A stretch of 64,000 nt of DNA from Paraburkholderia caffeinilytica (GCF_003368325.1 NZ_CP031466.1:930001-994000); one strand, 5' to 3'; positions 16,420 to 25,663 are shown, numbered from the stretch's first letter. Numbers and translations: made by a program. The notes: a model not told the origin generated them from the sequence alone.

Positions 16420-16975
16420 CGCACTCTTGCCGGCCAACCAGACACCGCTTGAAACTGCGTTGGCGACTGTCATGGCGCCGCGTGTCGATCCCGAAATCCT
16501 GCGCACGCTATGGGACGCGGACCGATGCCCGCTCGCATGGTTGCCGTGGCTCGCGTGGGCGCTGGCGGTCGACGGCTGGGAGCTGGCCGAATCCGAGGAC
16601 GCTAGGCGGGCACTGATCAAGGGCTCGCTCGCGCTGCACCGTAAGAAGGGCACGCCGTGGGCGGTGCGCGAGGTGATCCGCAGGCTCGGCTTCGGCGAGG
16701 TCGAGCTGGTCGAAGGGCGCCTCGCGCGACGCCGCGACGGGTCGATTACGCGCAATGGTGACTATGTACACGGACGCGCCAATGCGTGGGCCGAATACAT
16801 CGTCAAGCTTCAGCAGCCTGTCACGCGTGACCAGGCGGACAAACTCAAGTCAGTGCTCGAGCGCTACGCACCTGCGCGTAGCCTGCTGGCGTCGCTCGAC
16901 TACTCGGCTGTGCCGATCCGCCATAACGGTGCGGCAACGCGCAATGGACAATACAACAGAGGGAGTGCCAAATAA
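16412..16975 (+). CDS. Baseplate/tail protein I
   Basis: The 187-residue product matches P2 gpI: LWDADRCPLAWLPWLAWALAVDGW near residue 30 (a hallmark in this family), followed by HRKKGTPWAVREVIRRLG. It connects the wedge to the tail fibres. The stop overlaps the fibre gene start by one base. Confidence 0.9.
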   Translation: MRDALLPANQTPLETALATVMAPRVDPEILRTLWDADRCPLAWLPWLAWALAVDGWELAESEDARRALIKGSLALHRKKGTPWAVREVIRRLGFGEVELVEGRLARRRDGSITRNGDYVHGRANAWAEYIVKLQQPVTRDQADKLKSVLERYAPARSLLASLDYSAVPIRHNGAATRNGQYNRGSAK

Positions 16976-18264
16976 TGGCGAATCTGGTGGAAACCAGCCA
17001 ATGGGAAGAAGGGGTCTATCAGTTGGAAACGTCGGACCCCGTGGTAGGTGGTCCGGACGGGATCGATAACCGGCAGGCAAAGCAGCTTGCGAACCGCACG
17101 GCGTACCTCAAGGCCCAGCAGGAAGCCCACGCCGGTGCCGCCGATCCGCATCCGCAGTATCAGACGCCGGCGGAGACGCAGGTGCTCATCACGGCCGCGA
17201 TCAATGCGCTTGTTGCCGCCGCACCCGGCGCGCTCGACACGCTCAAGGAGCTGGCTGACGCGCTCGGCGATGATCCGAATTTCGCGACGACGATGATGAA
17301 CGCGCTCGCGCTGAAAGCACCGCTCGCCTCACCGGTTTTCACGGGCACACCCAAGGTTCCGACGCAAGCCGTCGGTGACAATAGTCTGGCTGCTGCGTCG
17401 ACAGCCTTCGTTAATGCGCTTGTCGCGGCCGGCGTGCAATCTGCCGGCAAAATATACGGTGTCAATCGACCGAATCTGCTGCCCAATGGCTCCGGCGAAT
17501 TTGGCGATTACGGATGGGACGCGACCAGTTTCGGCGCCACGCTCGACGGCAACGCGGGCGGGAGCCTCTTTCAGAACGCGGCAGCTATCAACGCTGCAAC
17601 CGTTCAGGATGGTTCACCGTTCATTGCTGTCGGTCCAAACGTCAATCTGGCTGTCTCTGGCGATGTGAGCATGAGCACGGCCACATCCGGTCGGGGTTTT
17701 ATCAAGGTCGCTTTCTACGATTCGACCAAAACCAGTCTGGGGTCGAATTTTGCATCGACGGCCGTGAACTTCGGCACCGGCTTTTCTTCCGTTCAGGGCA
17801 CGGGCGTGACACCTGCCTCATGCGCTTACGTGAAGGTTTTCAAGATTGCCGATACGAACGTTGTCGCACCGATTGGCGGCGTCAGATTCCGGCGTATCAA
17901 GCTTGAACTTGGCACGACTTCGTCGCTTTACTCCGACGAGTCGAGCATTGCGTCGCTTGCCGCACTGTTCTCCTACACGATCGGCACTAACGGCTATTTC
18001 AAGCTGCCGAGCGGTCTGATTGTCCAGTGGGGCAGTGCTGGCTCCAACGCTTCCGGTATTGCGTCGCTCACATTACCGGTTGCCTTTCCTAACGCACTGC
18101 TGGTGGCGAATTGCAACTACCTGCTCAATGGCACCGGGCTCGGTAGCGTCGCACAAATGTCCAGTAACTCCACGAAGAGCACTTTGTACGGGAACGTATT
18201 CATCACAACAAACGGCGTGGCCGTCAGTAACGGCGTCGTCTGGTTCATTGCGATTGGGAACTAA
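16975..18264 (+). CDS. Tail fibre protein
   Basis: The 429-residue product begins with a baseplate-attachment region (LVETSQWEEGVYQLETSDPVVGG start and ADPHPQYQT near residue 61). A helical shaft with ASPVFTGTP repeat follows, then a beta-sandwich-like middle domain (NRPNLLPNGSGEF onward, residues about 160-300) that may bind sugars. The C-terminal segment has YFKLPSGLIVQWGS, typical of receptor-binding fibre tips. It determines host range. Only one fibre gene is present. Confidence 0.88.
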   Translation: MANLVETSQWEEGVYQLETSDPVVGGPDGIDNRQAKQLANRTAYLKAQQEAHAGAADPHPQYQTPAETQVLITAAINALVAAAPGALDTLKELADALGDDPNFATTMMNALALKAPLASPVFTGTPKVPTQAVGDNSLAAASTAFVNALVAAGVQSAGKIYGVNRPNLLPNGSGEFGDYGWDATSFGATLDGNAGGSLFQNAAAINAATVQDGSPFIAVGPNVNLAVSGDVSMSTATSGRGFIKVAFYDSTKTSLGSNFASTAVNFGTGFSSVQGTGVTPASCAYVKVFKIADTNVVAPIGGVRFRRIKLELGTTSSLYSDESSIASLAALFSYTIGTNGYFKLPSGLIVQWGSAGSNASGIASLTLPVAFPNALLVANCNYLLNGTGLGSVAQMSSNSTKSTLYGNVFITTNGVAVSNGVVWFIAIGN

Positions 18265-18267
18265 AAC

Positions 18268-18702
18268 ATGGGTATCAAGCAGGCTGCATACGATCAGACC
18301 GGCGGAATCACTGCGTTCTACGATACTGAAGACAGTCCGGCCCCCGAAGGCATCACCGTGGCCAGTATCACTGATCAACAGTGGCACGACCTGCTCGACG
18401 GTCAGGCACAAGGCAAACGCATGGCTATCGACGCTACCGGCGCACCGGCGCTGCTCGATCCGTTGCCGCCCTCGCGGGCCGAGCTGGCCGCGGCGATGCG
18501 CGCCGCGCGTGACGTGGCGCTCGCCTCAACAGACTGGCTCGTCGCCCGGCACCAGGACGAAAAACTGATCGGCAACGGCACCACGCTGACGGCCGACCAG
18601 TTCGCCGCACTCCTCAAATACCGCCAGGCACTGCGTGATCTTGCCGACGCGACCGGCTGGCCAAACGTCGAACTGCCCGCGACTCCTGATTTCCTGACGT
18701 AG
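18268..18702 (+). CDS. Tail fibre assembly protein
   Basis: The 144-residue product follows the fibre gene by 3 bases. The C-terminal half carries the pattern of fibre assembly chaperones and DUF4376-type tails (LVARHQDEKLIGNGTTLT then LLKYRQALRDLADATGWPNVELP). It is expected to fold or trimerise the preceding fibre. A terminator follows at 18750. Confidence 0.82.
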   Translation: MGIKQAAYDQTGGITAFYDTEDSPAPEGITVASITDQQWHDLLDGQAQGKRMAIDATGAPALLDPLPPSRAELAAAMRAARDVALASTDWLVARHQDEKLIGNGTTLTADQFAALLKYRQALRDLADATGWPNVELPATPDFLT

Positions 18703-18749
18703 AAGCCCGATTCCCGCTTGCTGTCGTATCGCTCGCGTTTCATCACCCG

Positions 18750-18777
18750 AAGCCGCCGACCCAGGCGGCTTTTCTTT
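18750..18777 (+). terminator. Rho-independent terminator between fibre and sheath genes
   Basis: Eight-pair stem AAGCCGCC/GGCGGCTT with 6-base loop followed by a T-rich stretch. It divides the V-to-fibre unit from the sheath-to-D unit. Confidence 0.8.
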
Positions 18778-18810
18778 GGCTGATTCCTTGCCTGATTCCT
18801 GGAGATATTC

Positions 18811-19980
18811 ATGGGTGCAACATCGTTTTTCCACGGCGTGACCGTGTCGCTCGTCGACACCGGGCCGCGCACCATCGCCGTGCCGAGTTCGTCGATCGTC
18901 GGCATGGTCAACACCTATACGCCCAGTGCGGATCTGGCCGCGCCGAATGTGCCGGTCCAGTTGACGAGCTACCGCGAGGCTGTAGCGGCGTTCGGCGAAA
19001 CCAGCGCCATTGCGAAAGCGGCACGCGCGATCTATGCGCAGAGTAGCGCTGTGATTGTCGCAACGGGCGTGGCTGCTGGTGGTGAGGCTGCGGCGCTCAC
19101 CTCGGCGATCATCGGCGGCGTCAGTGCCGGCGGTGCACGCACCGGCCTGCAATCACTGCTCGACGCGAAATCGAAATACAACGTGCAGCCGCGTCTGCTG
19201 CTGGCACCCGGGTTCTCTTCCACACAGGCGGTTGCTACGGCGATGGACTCGCTTGCTGGCAAGCTGCGTGCGATTGGCATCATCGACGGGCCGAACACCG
19301 ACGACGAAGCGGCGATCGCCTACGTGCAGAACTTCGGCAGCAAGCGGCTCTATATGGTCGATCCGGGAGCCACGATGTGGGACACGACTGCCAACGCGGA
19401 CGTCAATGTGCCGGCTTCGTCGTATGCGGCGGGTCTGTTCTGTCAGACCGACGCGAACATCGGTTTCTGGGCATCGCCGTCGAACAAGGAAATTACCGAT
19501 ATCACCGGCACGAAGCGGCCGATCGAGTTTCTCGACGGCGACGAGACCTGTCGCGCGAACCTGCTTAATAACGCCAACATCGCGACGATCATCCGCGACG
19601 GCGGGTATCGCCTGTGGGGCAACCGCACGCTGTCGGCCGATTCGAAATGGAAGTTCGTCACGCGTGTGCGCACGCTCGACATCGTGATGGATGCGGTGCT
19701 GGCCGGCCATAAATGGGCGGTCGACCGCGGCATCACTGCAACGTATGTGAAGGATGTCACCGAAGGGCTGCAGGCGTTCATGCGCGACCTGAAAAACAAG
19801 GGTGCGCTGATCAATTTCGAGGTATATGCCGATCCGGAGCTCAACACCGCGACGCAGCTCGAAGACGGCAAGGTGTACTGGAACATCCGCTTCACCGACG
19901 TGCCGCCTGCAGAAAACCCCAACTTCCGCTTCGAGGTCACCAACCAGTGGCTGACCGAAGTGCTCGATACCAATACGTAA
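18811..19980 (+). CDS. Contractile tail sheath protein (FI)
   Basis: The 389-residue product fits P2 FI (396 aa). Features: FHGVTVSLVDTGPRTIAVPSSS at the N-terminus, LYMVDPGATMWD in the middle, and the C-terminal KVYWNIRFTDVPPAENPNFRF common to sheath proteins. This gene establishes a myovirus-type tail. Good GGAG site before ATG. Confidence 0.93.
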   Translation: MGATSFFHGVTVSLVDTGPRTIAVPSSSIVGMVNTYTPSADLAAPNVPVQLTSYREAVAAFGETSAIAKAARAIYAQSSAVIVATGVAAGGEAAALTSAIIGGVSAGGARTGLQSLLDAKSKYNVQPRLLLAPGFSSTQAVATAMDSLAGKLRAIGIIDGPNTDDEAAIAYVQNFGSKRLYMVDPGATMWDTTANADVNVPASSYAAGLFCQTDANIGFWASPSNKEITDITGTKRPIEFLDGDETCRANLLNNANIATIIRDGGYRLWGNRTLSADSKWKFVTRVRTLDIVMDAVLAGHKWAVDRGITATYVKDVTEGLQAFMRDLKNKGALINFEVYADPELNTATQLEDGKVYWNIRFTDVPPAENPNFRFEVTNQWLTEVLDTNT

Positions 19981-19990
19981 GAGGTGATGC

Positions 19991-20494
19991 GTGACTCCGG
20001 AAACACTTTATAACTTCAACGTGTACAGCGACGGCAAGGGATTTGCCGGACGGGCCACGCAGTGCACGCTACCGAAACTGAAGATCAAGACCGACGACCA
20101 TCGTGCCGGCGGGATGGATGCGCCGGTGAAGATCGATCTCGGCATGGAGGCGCTCGAAGCCGCGTTCCAGATGTCGACGATGGAGCGCGACGTGCTGAAG
20201 TTCTTCGGCCTCGCCGACGCGACGGCATTCAACGGTGTGTTTCGCGGTGCGTTCCGCGACATCAAGGGCGGGACCAAGGCTGTTGCCACGACGTTTCGCG
20301 GGATGCTCTCCGAGGTCGATGGCGGCGACTGGAAGCCGGGCGAGAAGGTCGACGCCAAATTCACCGTGTCGTTGACGTATTACAAGCTGGAGATCGACGG
20401 CGCGGTCGTGCACGAGATCGACGTGCTCGGCATGGTGCGCGTCATCGACGGCGTCGACCAGCTCTCCGAGATCCGCAAGGCGATCGGTATGTGA
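19991..20494 (+). CDS. Major tail tube protein (FII)
   Basis: The 167-residue product is near the P2 FII length of 172. It starts with GTG at 19991 after GAGGTGAT. Typical features are YNFNVYSDGKGFAGRATQCTLP at the N-terminus and the C-terminal VTLTYYKLEIDGAVVHEIDVL-like segment (here SLTYYKLEIDGAVVHEID). It forms the inner tube within the sheath. Confidence 0.92.
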   Translation: MTPETLYNFNVYSDGKGFAGRATQCTLPKLKIKTDDHRAGGMDAPVKIDLGMEALEAAFQMSTMERDVLKFFGLADATAFNGVFRGAFRDIKGGTKAVATTFRGMLSEVDGGDWKPGEKVDAKFTVSLTYYKLEIDGAVVHEIDVLGMVRVIDGVDQLSEIRKAIGM

Positions 20495-20537
20495 CGACCT
20501 GTCGCGTGCGCGCGGCAAACGTGACTTTTTAACCTGA

Positions 20538-20561
20538 ACGGCGGGCCGTACGGCCCGCCGT
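20538..20561. repeat. Perfect inverted repeat between tube and E genes
   Basis: Arms ACGGCGGGCC/GGCCCGCCGT separated by GTAC form a 24-base perfect palindrome. There is no long T-run after it (TCTCTATTT), so it may be an attenuator or mRNA stabiliser for the abundant sheath/tube message more than a full terminator. Confidence 0.65.
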
Positions 20562-20582
20562 CTCTATTTGGAGGTGGAACAG

Positions 20583-20930
20583 ATGGACAGCAATGTGGAT
20601 GGCAACCTGGCGAGCAATGTGACTGGCACTGTGCCTGGCAGTGCGGCCGATCGGGTCGACAGCGTGACGGTCAGGCTGGATTACCCGGTGGCGTTCGACG
20701 GCGTCGTACGCGACGCGCTGACACTGCGGCGCCCGAAGGTGCGCGACATGCGGGCCGCGCAGAAAATCGCGCCGGGTGACGAAGAAGGGCAGGAACTGGC
20801 GATTTTTGCGGCGCTCGCGGGCGTGTCGCCGAACGACCTGGAGGGCATGGATCTCGGTGATTATCACCGCGTCCAGGATGCCTACTTTCGCCTCACATCC
20901 GCTGGCAAGAATCAGCCAGAAAACGCTTAA
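20583..20930 (+). CDS. Tail assembly chaperone, upstream product (gpE-like)
   Basis: The 115-residue product starts at ATG 20583, 7 bases after GGAGGT. The core VTVRLDYPVAFDGVVRDALTLRRPKVRDM is typical of P2 gpE and Mu gp41-like tail assembly proteins. Such proteins coat the tape measure during tail growth and are usually made in two forms through a ribosomal frameshift. The overlapping continuation frame is listed separately. Confidence 0.83.
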   Translation: MDSNVDGNLASNVTGTVPGSAADRVDSVTVRLDYPVAFDGVVRDALTLRRPKVRDMRAAQKIAPGDEEGQELAIFAALAGVSPNDLEGMDLGDYHRVQDAYFRLTSAGKNQPENA

Positions 20931-21027
20931 GGCGCTGGCAAAGCGGCTGCTTAAGGAGCACGGCGTGCAACCCGCCTCGATCGACGGGATGACGCTCGAC
21001 GAGGTGATCTGGTGGCTGACGGACTAG
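20878..21027 (+). CDS. Tail assembly chaperone extension (gpE'-like), probably by frameshift
   Basis: This frame is shifted +1 (equivalent to -2) relative to gpE. It runs through the gpE stop and ends with a segment (LKEHGVQPASIDGMTLDEVIWWLTD region) like the C-terminal part of E' chaperone extensions. The only in-frame start near the overlap, ATG 20878, has a weak upstream sequence, so production as a frameshift extension of gpE is more likely than independent initiation. The slip site cannot be fixed; AGAAAAC at 20918-20924 or the GCTT at the gpE stop are candidates. Confidence 0.6.
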   Translation: MPTFASHPLARISQKTLKALAKRLLKEHGVQPASIDGMTLDEVIWWLTD

Positions 21028-21039
21028 CGGGGGACTGAA

Positions 21040-23478
21040 TTGGCAAACGACATTGCACTCGGGATCGTGATCGGCGGCGCCGTGTCGGCGACGTTCGGCC
21101 GCGCGATCACCGAAACCAGTTCGCGGATCGTGGGTCTCCGCAAAACCGCGAATGAGACGCGGCTGTGGCAGCGCACGATTGGCGAGACGGTGAAGCTGCA
21201 GGACGAGTTTCGCCGCCTGCACGCGGCTGGCGACCGCGCGGCGGACGGTATCCGCCGCAAGATTGAATCGAACCTGCGCACGCTGCGCGAGAACGGCATC
21301 GAGGTCGACCGACTCGACCGGGCGTATTCGCGTCTGGGGCGAACGGTGCGCGGTCTCGAGCTGAAGGCAACGGGCCAGGAGCGGATCGCCGCCGGCCGGG
21401 AAGGCGCACGCGGCGCGGTTGGCGACGCCGTGAAATTCTCGGCCGCCGTCGCGGTGCCGGCGACGATCTCGGCCGATTATCAGGCCATCATCCGCGACAT
21501 CGCGATCAAGGCCGGTATTGCACGCACCGCGCAGGAAGCGTCGATGGGTGAGCGCATCCGCCGTGACGCGAGCGCTAACGGTATCGGCCGCAACGAGCTC
21601 GCCGACGCGGTCAACCAGATGGTCGCGGGCGGCATGGATGTGAGCCGCGCGCTCGACTTCGCACCGCTGGCCGCGAAGTTCGCGATCGGCCAGGCGGCTA
21701 CCACGGTCGAGACCGCGAAGATGATCCAGGCGCTGCAGCAGAACGCGAAGATCACCGACCCGAAGCAGATGGAAAAGGCGTTCGAGGCGATCGCGTTTCT
21801 CGGCAAGGAGGGATCGTTCGAATCGGCGGACATGGCCCGCTGGTTCCCGGTGCTGCTCGCGGAAATGCAGAAGCTCGGCATTACCGGGCAGGATTCGGTC
21901 ACGCAGCTCGGCGCGATGCTGCAGGTGCAGATGAAGACGGCCGGCAACGCGGACGAAGCGGCCAACAACCTGAAAAACTGGTTTTCGAAAATCGGATCCA
22001 ATGAAACCGCGAGCAACTACAAAAAGGCTGGCGTCGACTACGACGCAAAAATGCGTGAAGCGATCGGCAAGGGCTGGTCGACGCTCGAGGCTTCCTTCGT
22101 TCTCGCGCGCGCGTATATCGAGCGTACCGATCCCGCCAAGGCGAAGCAGCTCGCCGACGCCGCGAAGAGCATAAACGGCGAGTCCGATCCGGATAAGCGC
22201 CGCGCTCAGATCGCCGCGTTCGAAGACACGATGAAGACGGGTGACCTCTTCAACGACATGCAGGTGAAGGCGGCGCTCACCGCGTACCTGCAGAACGCAG
22301 ACCTGTATCAGAAGCTGAAGAAGGATTCGAGCCAGGCGAGCGGCGAGATCGCGAAAGACCTGGCTGACCGGCGCGATGCCTCGAAGCAGGTCTGGAGCGA
22401 AGTCGGGCAGCAGTGGAACGATGCGATGCGCAGTATCGGCGACGCGTTGCGCCCCGTGACCGATGCGGTTGGCCACGCGGCGAAGACAGCGGGCAATGGG
22501 CTCACGAAGATCACCGACGCTGCGCCTAAAGCGACGATGGCGGTCGCGGGCGTCGCGGCCGGCCTGATCGCGTATCGCGGTGCAAAGTCACTTTTCCAGA
22601 TCGGTCGCGGCGCGCTCGACATTGCGCGCGGGTCGATTCTCGTCGCGCGTGGGGGCGCAGGTGGTGCGAAGAGTGGCGGCGGTCCCGTGGGGCGCGCGAT
22701 CGAGGCGCTCGGTGGCGCCGCGGCGGCGGCCGGTGTGCAGCGCGTTTTTGTCGTCAACATGCCGGGCGGCGGTGCAGGCGGCGGCCTGGGCGGCGCTGTG
22801 GGTGCTGTTGCCGATGAACTGGCTGCAGCGGGCAAGGGCGGTTCGGTGGGGGCCGCTGCTGGCAAAGCCGGGCGTTTTGCCCGCGTCTTTGGCGCCGCAC
22901 GCGGCGTACTCGGTCGCGTGATGCCGTACGCCGGCAAGCTGGCTCTCGCGGGCACCGTGCTGAAACTCGGGCTGGCGGCAAACAATGCGTACGCCGTGGC
23001 GACGGGCACCGATACGCGGGCGGCGAAGGCGCAGGGTTTCGCTGGCATCGCTGGCAATCTCGCCGGGGGCCTGCTGGGCGCGAAGGTCGGTGCCATGATC
23101 GGTGCATTCGGCGGGCCGGTCGGCGCTGCGGTCGGCGGTCTCGCGGGTGGAGCGCTGGGGGCGTTCGCGGGTGAGAAGGCGCTCGGGGCGATCGCGAGAC
23201 TGGCGTTTTCGCGCAACGACGCGCCGCAGCCGGCGGTGGCCGAAGCGCTCGCGAAAGCGAAGGCCCTCGAAAGGGCACCGGGTGCCGACCGGCCCGTGGC
23301 GAAGATCGACCAGCAGAACACCTTTGCGCCGGTCTTTCACGTCACGTTCCAGGGCGAGCCGGGCAGCGACGCGGCTGACCGCTTCCTCACGAAAGTGTCG
23401 CCGCAGTTGCAGCGCCTGATGAAAGACGAACTGGCGAAGAACAACCGCTCGGCGATGTTCGATAGCCCTCATCTGTAG
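21040..23478 (+). CDS. Tail tape measure protein
   Basis: The 812-residue product begins with TTG at 21040 after GGGGGA. It has long alanine-rich helical segments, a phage-tail tape-measure core (residues about 120-470, starting AVPATISADYQAIIRDIA), and a Gly/Ala membrane-like region near residues 640-720 (GGPVGAAVGGLAGGALGAF). The C-terminus is beta-like (FAPVFHVTFQGEPG). It sets tail length and is probably ejected into the host envelope. It follows the chaperone pair as in P2 and Mu. Confidence 0.92.
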   Translation: MANDIALGIVIGGAVSATFGRAITETSSRIVGLRKTANETRLWQRTIGETVKLQDEFRRLHAAGDRAADGIRRKIESNLRTLRENGIEVDRLDRAYSRLGRTVRGLELKATGQERIAAGREGARGAVGDAVKFSAAVAVPATISADYQAIIRDIAIKAGIARTAQEASMGERIRRDASANGIGRNELADAVNQMVAGGMDVSRALDFAPLAAKFAIGQAATTVETAKMIQALQQNAKITDPKQMEKAFEAIAFLGKEGSFESADMARWFPVLLAEMQKLGITGQDSVTQLGAMLQVQMKTAGNADEAANNLKNWFSKIGSNETASNYKKAGVDYDAKMREAIGKGWSTLEASFVLARAYIERTDPAKAKQLADAAKSINGESDPDKRRAQIAAFEDTMKTGDLFNDMQVKAALTAYLQNADLYQKLKKDSSQASGEIAKDLADRRDASKQVWSEVGQQWNDAMRSIGDALRPVTDAVGHAAKTAGNGLTKITDAAPKATMAVAGVAAGLIAYRGAKSLFQIGRGALDIARGSILVARGGAGGAKSGGGPVGRAIEALGGAAAAAGVQRVFVVNMPGGGAGGGLGGAVGAVADELAAAGKGGSVGAAAGKAGRFARVFGAARGVLGRVMPYAGKLALAGTVLKLGLAANNAYAVATGTDTRAAKAQGFAGIAGNLAGGLLGAKVGAMIGAFGGPVGAAVGGLAGGALGAFAGEKALGAIARLAFSRNDAPQPAVAEALAKAKALERAPGADRPVAKIDQQNTFAPVFHVTFQGEPGSDAADRFLTKVSPQLQRLMKDELAKNNRSAMFDSPHL

Positions 23479-23486
23479 GAGGCAAG

Positions 23487-24368
23487 GTGGATTTCACAAG
23501 ACAGATCACGCAGGCCGCAACGCAGGCGAGCATCGCGACCGAGCGCGTGAGCAGCATGAGTCGCGTGTATGAACGCAACCGGGCGGCGAGTGCGAACACG
23601 GTGGCGGTGCTTCAGAAGCTCGCCACTGGCAACCTGACGAGCACTGCCGAGCTGCTCTCCGCAGCGGGTAGTGCCCTGTCGGTTGCGAGCAATCTGAGTC
23701 CGAAGGTCGGCACCGCGGTGCGCAGTTTCAACGCCGTGCAGTCGTCGGTCAACAGCATCCTCAAAATCGCCACGGCGTCCAGTCATCCGCTCGTGAAGTC
23801 GGCGGCCGACGCGGTGAACACGGCGCTCAAGGACGTGCGCACGAAGTTCAACGCGTGGGCGGGTATCAAGGAGACGACGTCGCCCGCATCGCTTGCGACG
23901 TCGACGGGCGCCGGGGCGCTGTTGTCGGGTCTGCTCGGCGGTGCATCGGGCGCTACGCCTCACCTGATGACGCTCACGTCCGACGCCGGCGACACGTTCC
24001 ACTTCAACCTCTCGACCGCAGCCTTCGACAAACTGCGGCGCACCACGAAATACAAGGTCGCCTCGCAGGAGCGTCTGAACCGGCAGGAGGCGCTGCAGGC
24101 GGTCAGCCAGGGCGGCGAGACCATCACGCTCTCCGGCGTTGTGTTTGCCGCCTCCGGTCCCGGAGCCAAGCAGATCGATGCACTGCGCGCGATCGGCGAC
24201 AAGATGGTGCCGGTGCAGCTCACGACCGGCTACGGCGAGGTGCTCGGCCGCTGGTATCTGCAGGGCGTCGACGAAGAGCAGGAGGCACTGATGTCGGACG
24301 GCGCCCCGCGCAAACAGACCTTCAGCCTGGAGTTCGGCCGCTATGGCGAAGACTATAAGAACCTCTGA
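23487..24368 (+). CDS. Tail protein U (P2 gpU-like) with N-terminal extension
   Basis: The 293-residue product starts with GTG at 23487 after AGGAGG. The C-terminal half (GDTFHFNLSTAAFDKL, then ERLNRQEALQAVSQGGETITLSG and QTFSLEFGRYGED) is the P2 gpU domain. P2 gpU itself is about 159 residues, so the first 160 residues here are an added helical, Ser/Ala-rich region. The start of gene X lies inside its last 26 bases. It is needed for tail completion. Confidence 0.85.
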   Translation: MDFTRQITQAATQASIATERVSSMSRVYERNRAASANTVAVLQKLATGNLTSTAELLSAAGSALSVASNLSPKVGTAVRSFNAVQSSVNSILKIATASSHPLVKSAADAVNTALKDVRTKFNAWAGIKETTSPASLATSTGAGALLSGLLGGASGATPHLMTLTSDAGDTFHFNLSTAAFDKLRRTTKYKVASQERLNRQEALQAVSQGGETITLSGVVFAASGPGAKQIDALRAIGDKMVPVQLTTGYGEVLGRWYLQGVDEEQEALMSDGAPRKQTFSLEFGRYGEDYKNL

Positions 24369-24549
24369 CGGCGACGTGCTCGACGAGATCTGTTATGCGT
24401 TCTACGGGTCGCTCGCGGGTGTGGTCGAGGCGGTGTACGAAGCCAATGCGGGGCTTGCCGCACGCACGCAGCCGTTTGCTGCGGGAATCATCATCACGCT
24501 GCCCGATCTCGACGTGCAGCGTGATGAGTCGGTTCAGCTCTGGACATAG
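24343..24549 (+). CDS. Tail protein X
   Basis: The 68-residue product is typical gpX: LDEICYAFYGSLAGVVEAVYEANAGLA followed by IITLPDL, a LysM-like fold. It is a small tail-end component required for tail stability. It overlaps U and precedes D by 8 bases. Confidence 0.92.
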   Translation: MAKTIRTSDGDVLDEICYAFYGSLAGVVEAVYEANAGLAARTQPFAAGIIITLPDLDVQRDESVQLWT

Positions 24550-24557
24550 GAGAGTCG

Positions 24558-25610
24558 ATGCAGGCAATTTTCCAGATCGTCGCGAACGGCGATGACATCA
24601 CGCGCGTGATTCAGGATCGCGTGCTGCGCATCCGGACGGTGGACAAGCCGGGCCTCGAGTCCGACGAGTGCGAGATCGAGCTCGACGATCGCGACGGCAG
24701 GATCCAGTTTCCGCCCAAGGGCGCCACGCTGAAGATATCGCTCGGCTGGAGCGGCAAGGGCCTGTCGTTCCTGGGGGAGTACGCGGTCGACGAGATCTCG
24801 CTGAAGGGGCCGCCCGCCTCCGTGGTGATCCGCGGCAAGCCCGCGAACATGCGTGCCACCGCTAAGACGCACCGGTACGGTAGCTGGGAGAGCGCGAAGC
24901 TCGCGGACATCGTCGGTGACGTGGCCCGCCGCAACAAATGGACGGCCGCATGCAGTGTCGACGCCAAGGTGCCGCGTGCCGACCAGTTCGGCGAGAGCGA
25001 CCTGCATTTCATCACGCGGCTCGCGCGGCAGCATGGTGCAACGGCGACGGTGAAGGCGGGCAAGCTGATCGTGATGGGCCGTGGTGCCGGCAGGAGCGCG
25101 AGCGGCAAACCGCTGCCGGCCATCACGCTGACGCCCGATCTGCTGCTTGATTACGAGATCACGTTTCCTGATCGCGCGAGTTTCGTCGCCGTGCGCACGA
25201 AAGTGCACGACGCAAAGACCGGAACGAAGATCGACCTCACGATCCCGAATCCCGATGCGCCCCCCGGTGCATCCGCGGTGCACACCGAGCGGCATGCATT
25301 CGCGAGCCCCGAGGCGGCGAAAGCGGCTGCACAGGCCCGCTTGCAGAAGCTAAATCACCACACCGCGAAAAGCACGATGACGATGACTGGCCGGGCCGAT
25401 TTCGCGGCAGAGAAGACAGTCACGCTGAAGGGCTTCAAGAAGGAGGCGGACGGGGATTTCCTGATCGAGTCTGTGACGAACACCTACGCGGGCCGTAGCT
25501 GGGAAACGCAAGTCGAGCTGAACGCCGGCAACAAGGGCAAGGCGAAGGTTGGGCACGAGAAAAAGAAGGGCAGGAAGATCCACCTCGTGGTGCCGGCGCC
25601 GCCGCACTGA
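24558..25610 (+). CDS. Late control/tail hub protein D
   Basis: The 350-residue product fits P2 gpD (387 aa) and related baseplate hub proteins: IRTVDKPGLESDECEIELDDRDGRI-like start, then KGLSFLGEYAVDEISLKGPP and the conserved FGESDLHFITRLARQHG. The C-terminus is basic (KKKGRKI). Despite the historical name it is a structural hub holding the spike. It closes the tail operon; a terminator follows. Confidence 0.9.
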   Translation: MQAIFQIVANGDDITRVIQDRVLRIRTVDKPGLESDECEIELDDRDGRIQFPPKGATLKISLGWSGKGLSFLGEYAVDEISLKGPPASVVIRGKPANMRATAKTHRYGSWESAKLADIVGDVARRNKWTAACSVDAKVPRADQFGESDLHFITRLARQHGATATVKAGKLIVMGRGAGRSASGKPLPAITLTPDLLLDYEITFPDRASFVAVRTKVHDAKTGTKIDLTIPNPDAPPGASAVHTERHAFASPEAAKAAAQARLQKLNHHTAKSTMTMTGRADFAAEKTVTLKGFKKEADGDFLIESVTNTYAGRSWETQVELNAGNKGKAKVGHEKKKGRKIHLVVPAPPH

Positions 25611-25631
25611 CGCAATTGATACAGGACGACG

Positions 25632-25663
25632 AACCGCCCGCGCTCGCGCGAGGCGGTTTTTTT
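25632..25663 (+). terminator. Rho-independent terminator after tail gene D
   Basis: Stem AACCGCC/GGCGGTT around an inner CGCG/CGCG pairing, followed by seven T. Separates tail and lysis transcription units, although readthrough by antitermination is expected. Confidence 0.85.

Noticed and set aside
20893..22476. Reverse-strand open frame of about 527 codons across the tape measure
   Set aside because: Same antisense effect; composition is Arg/Leu/His-rich and there is no ribosome site.
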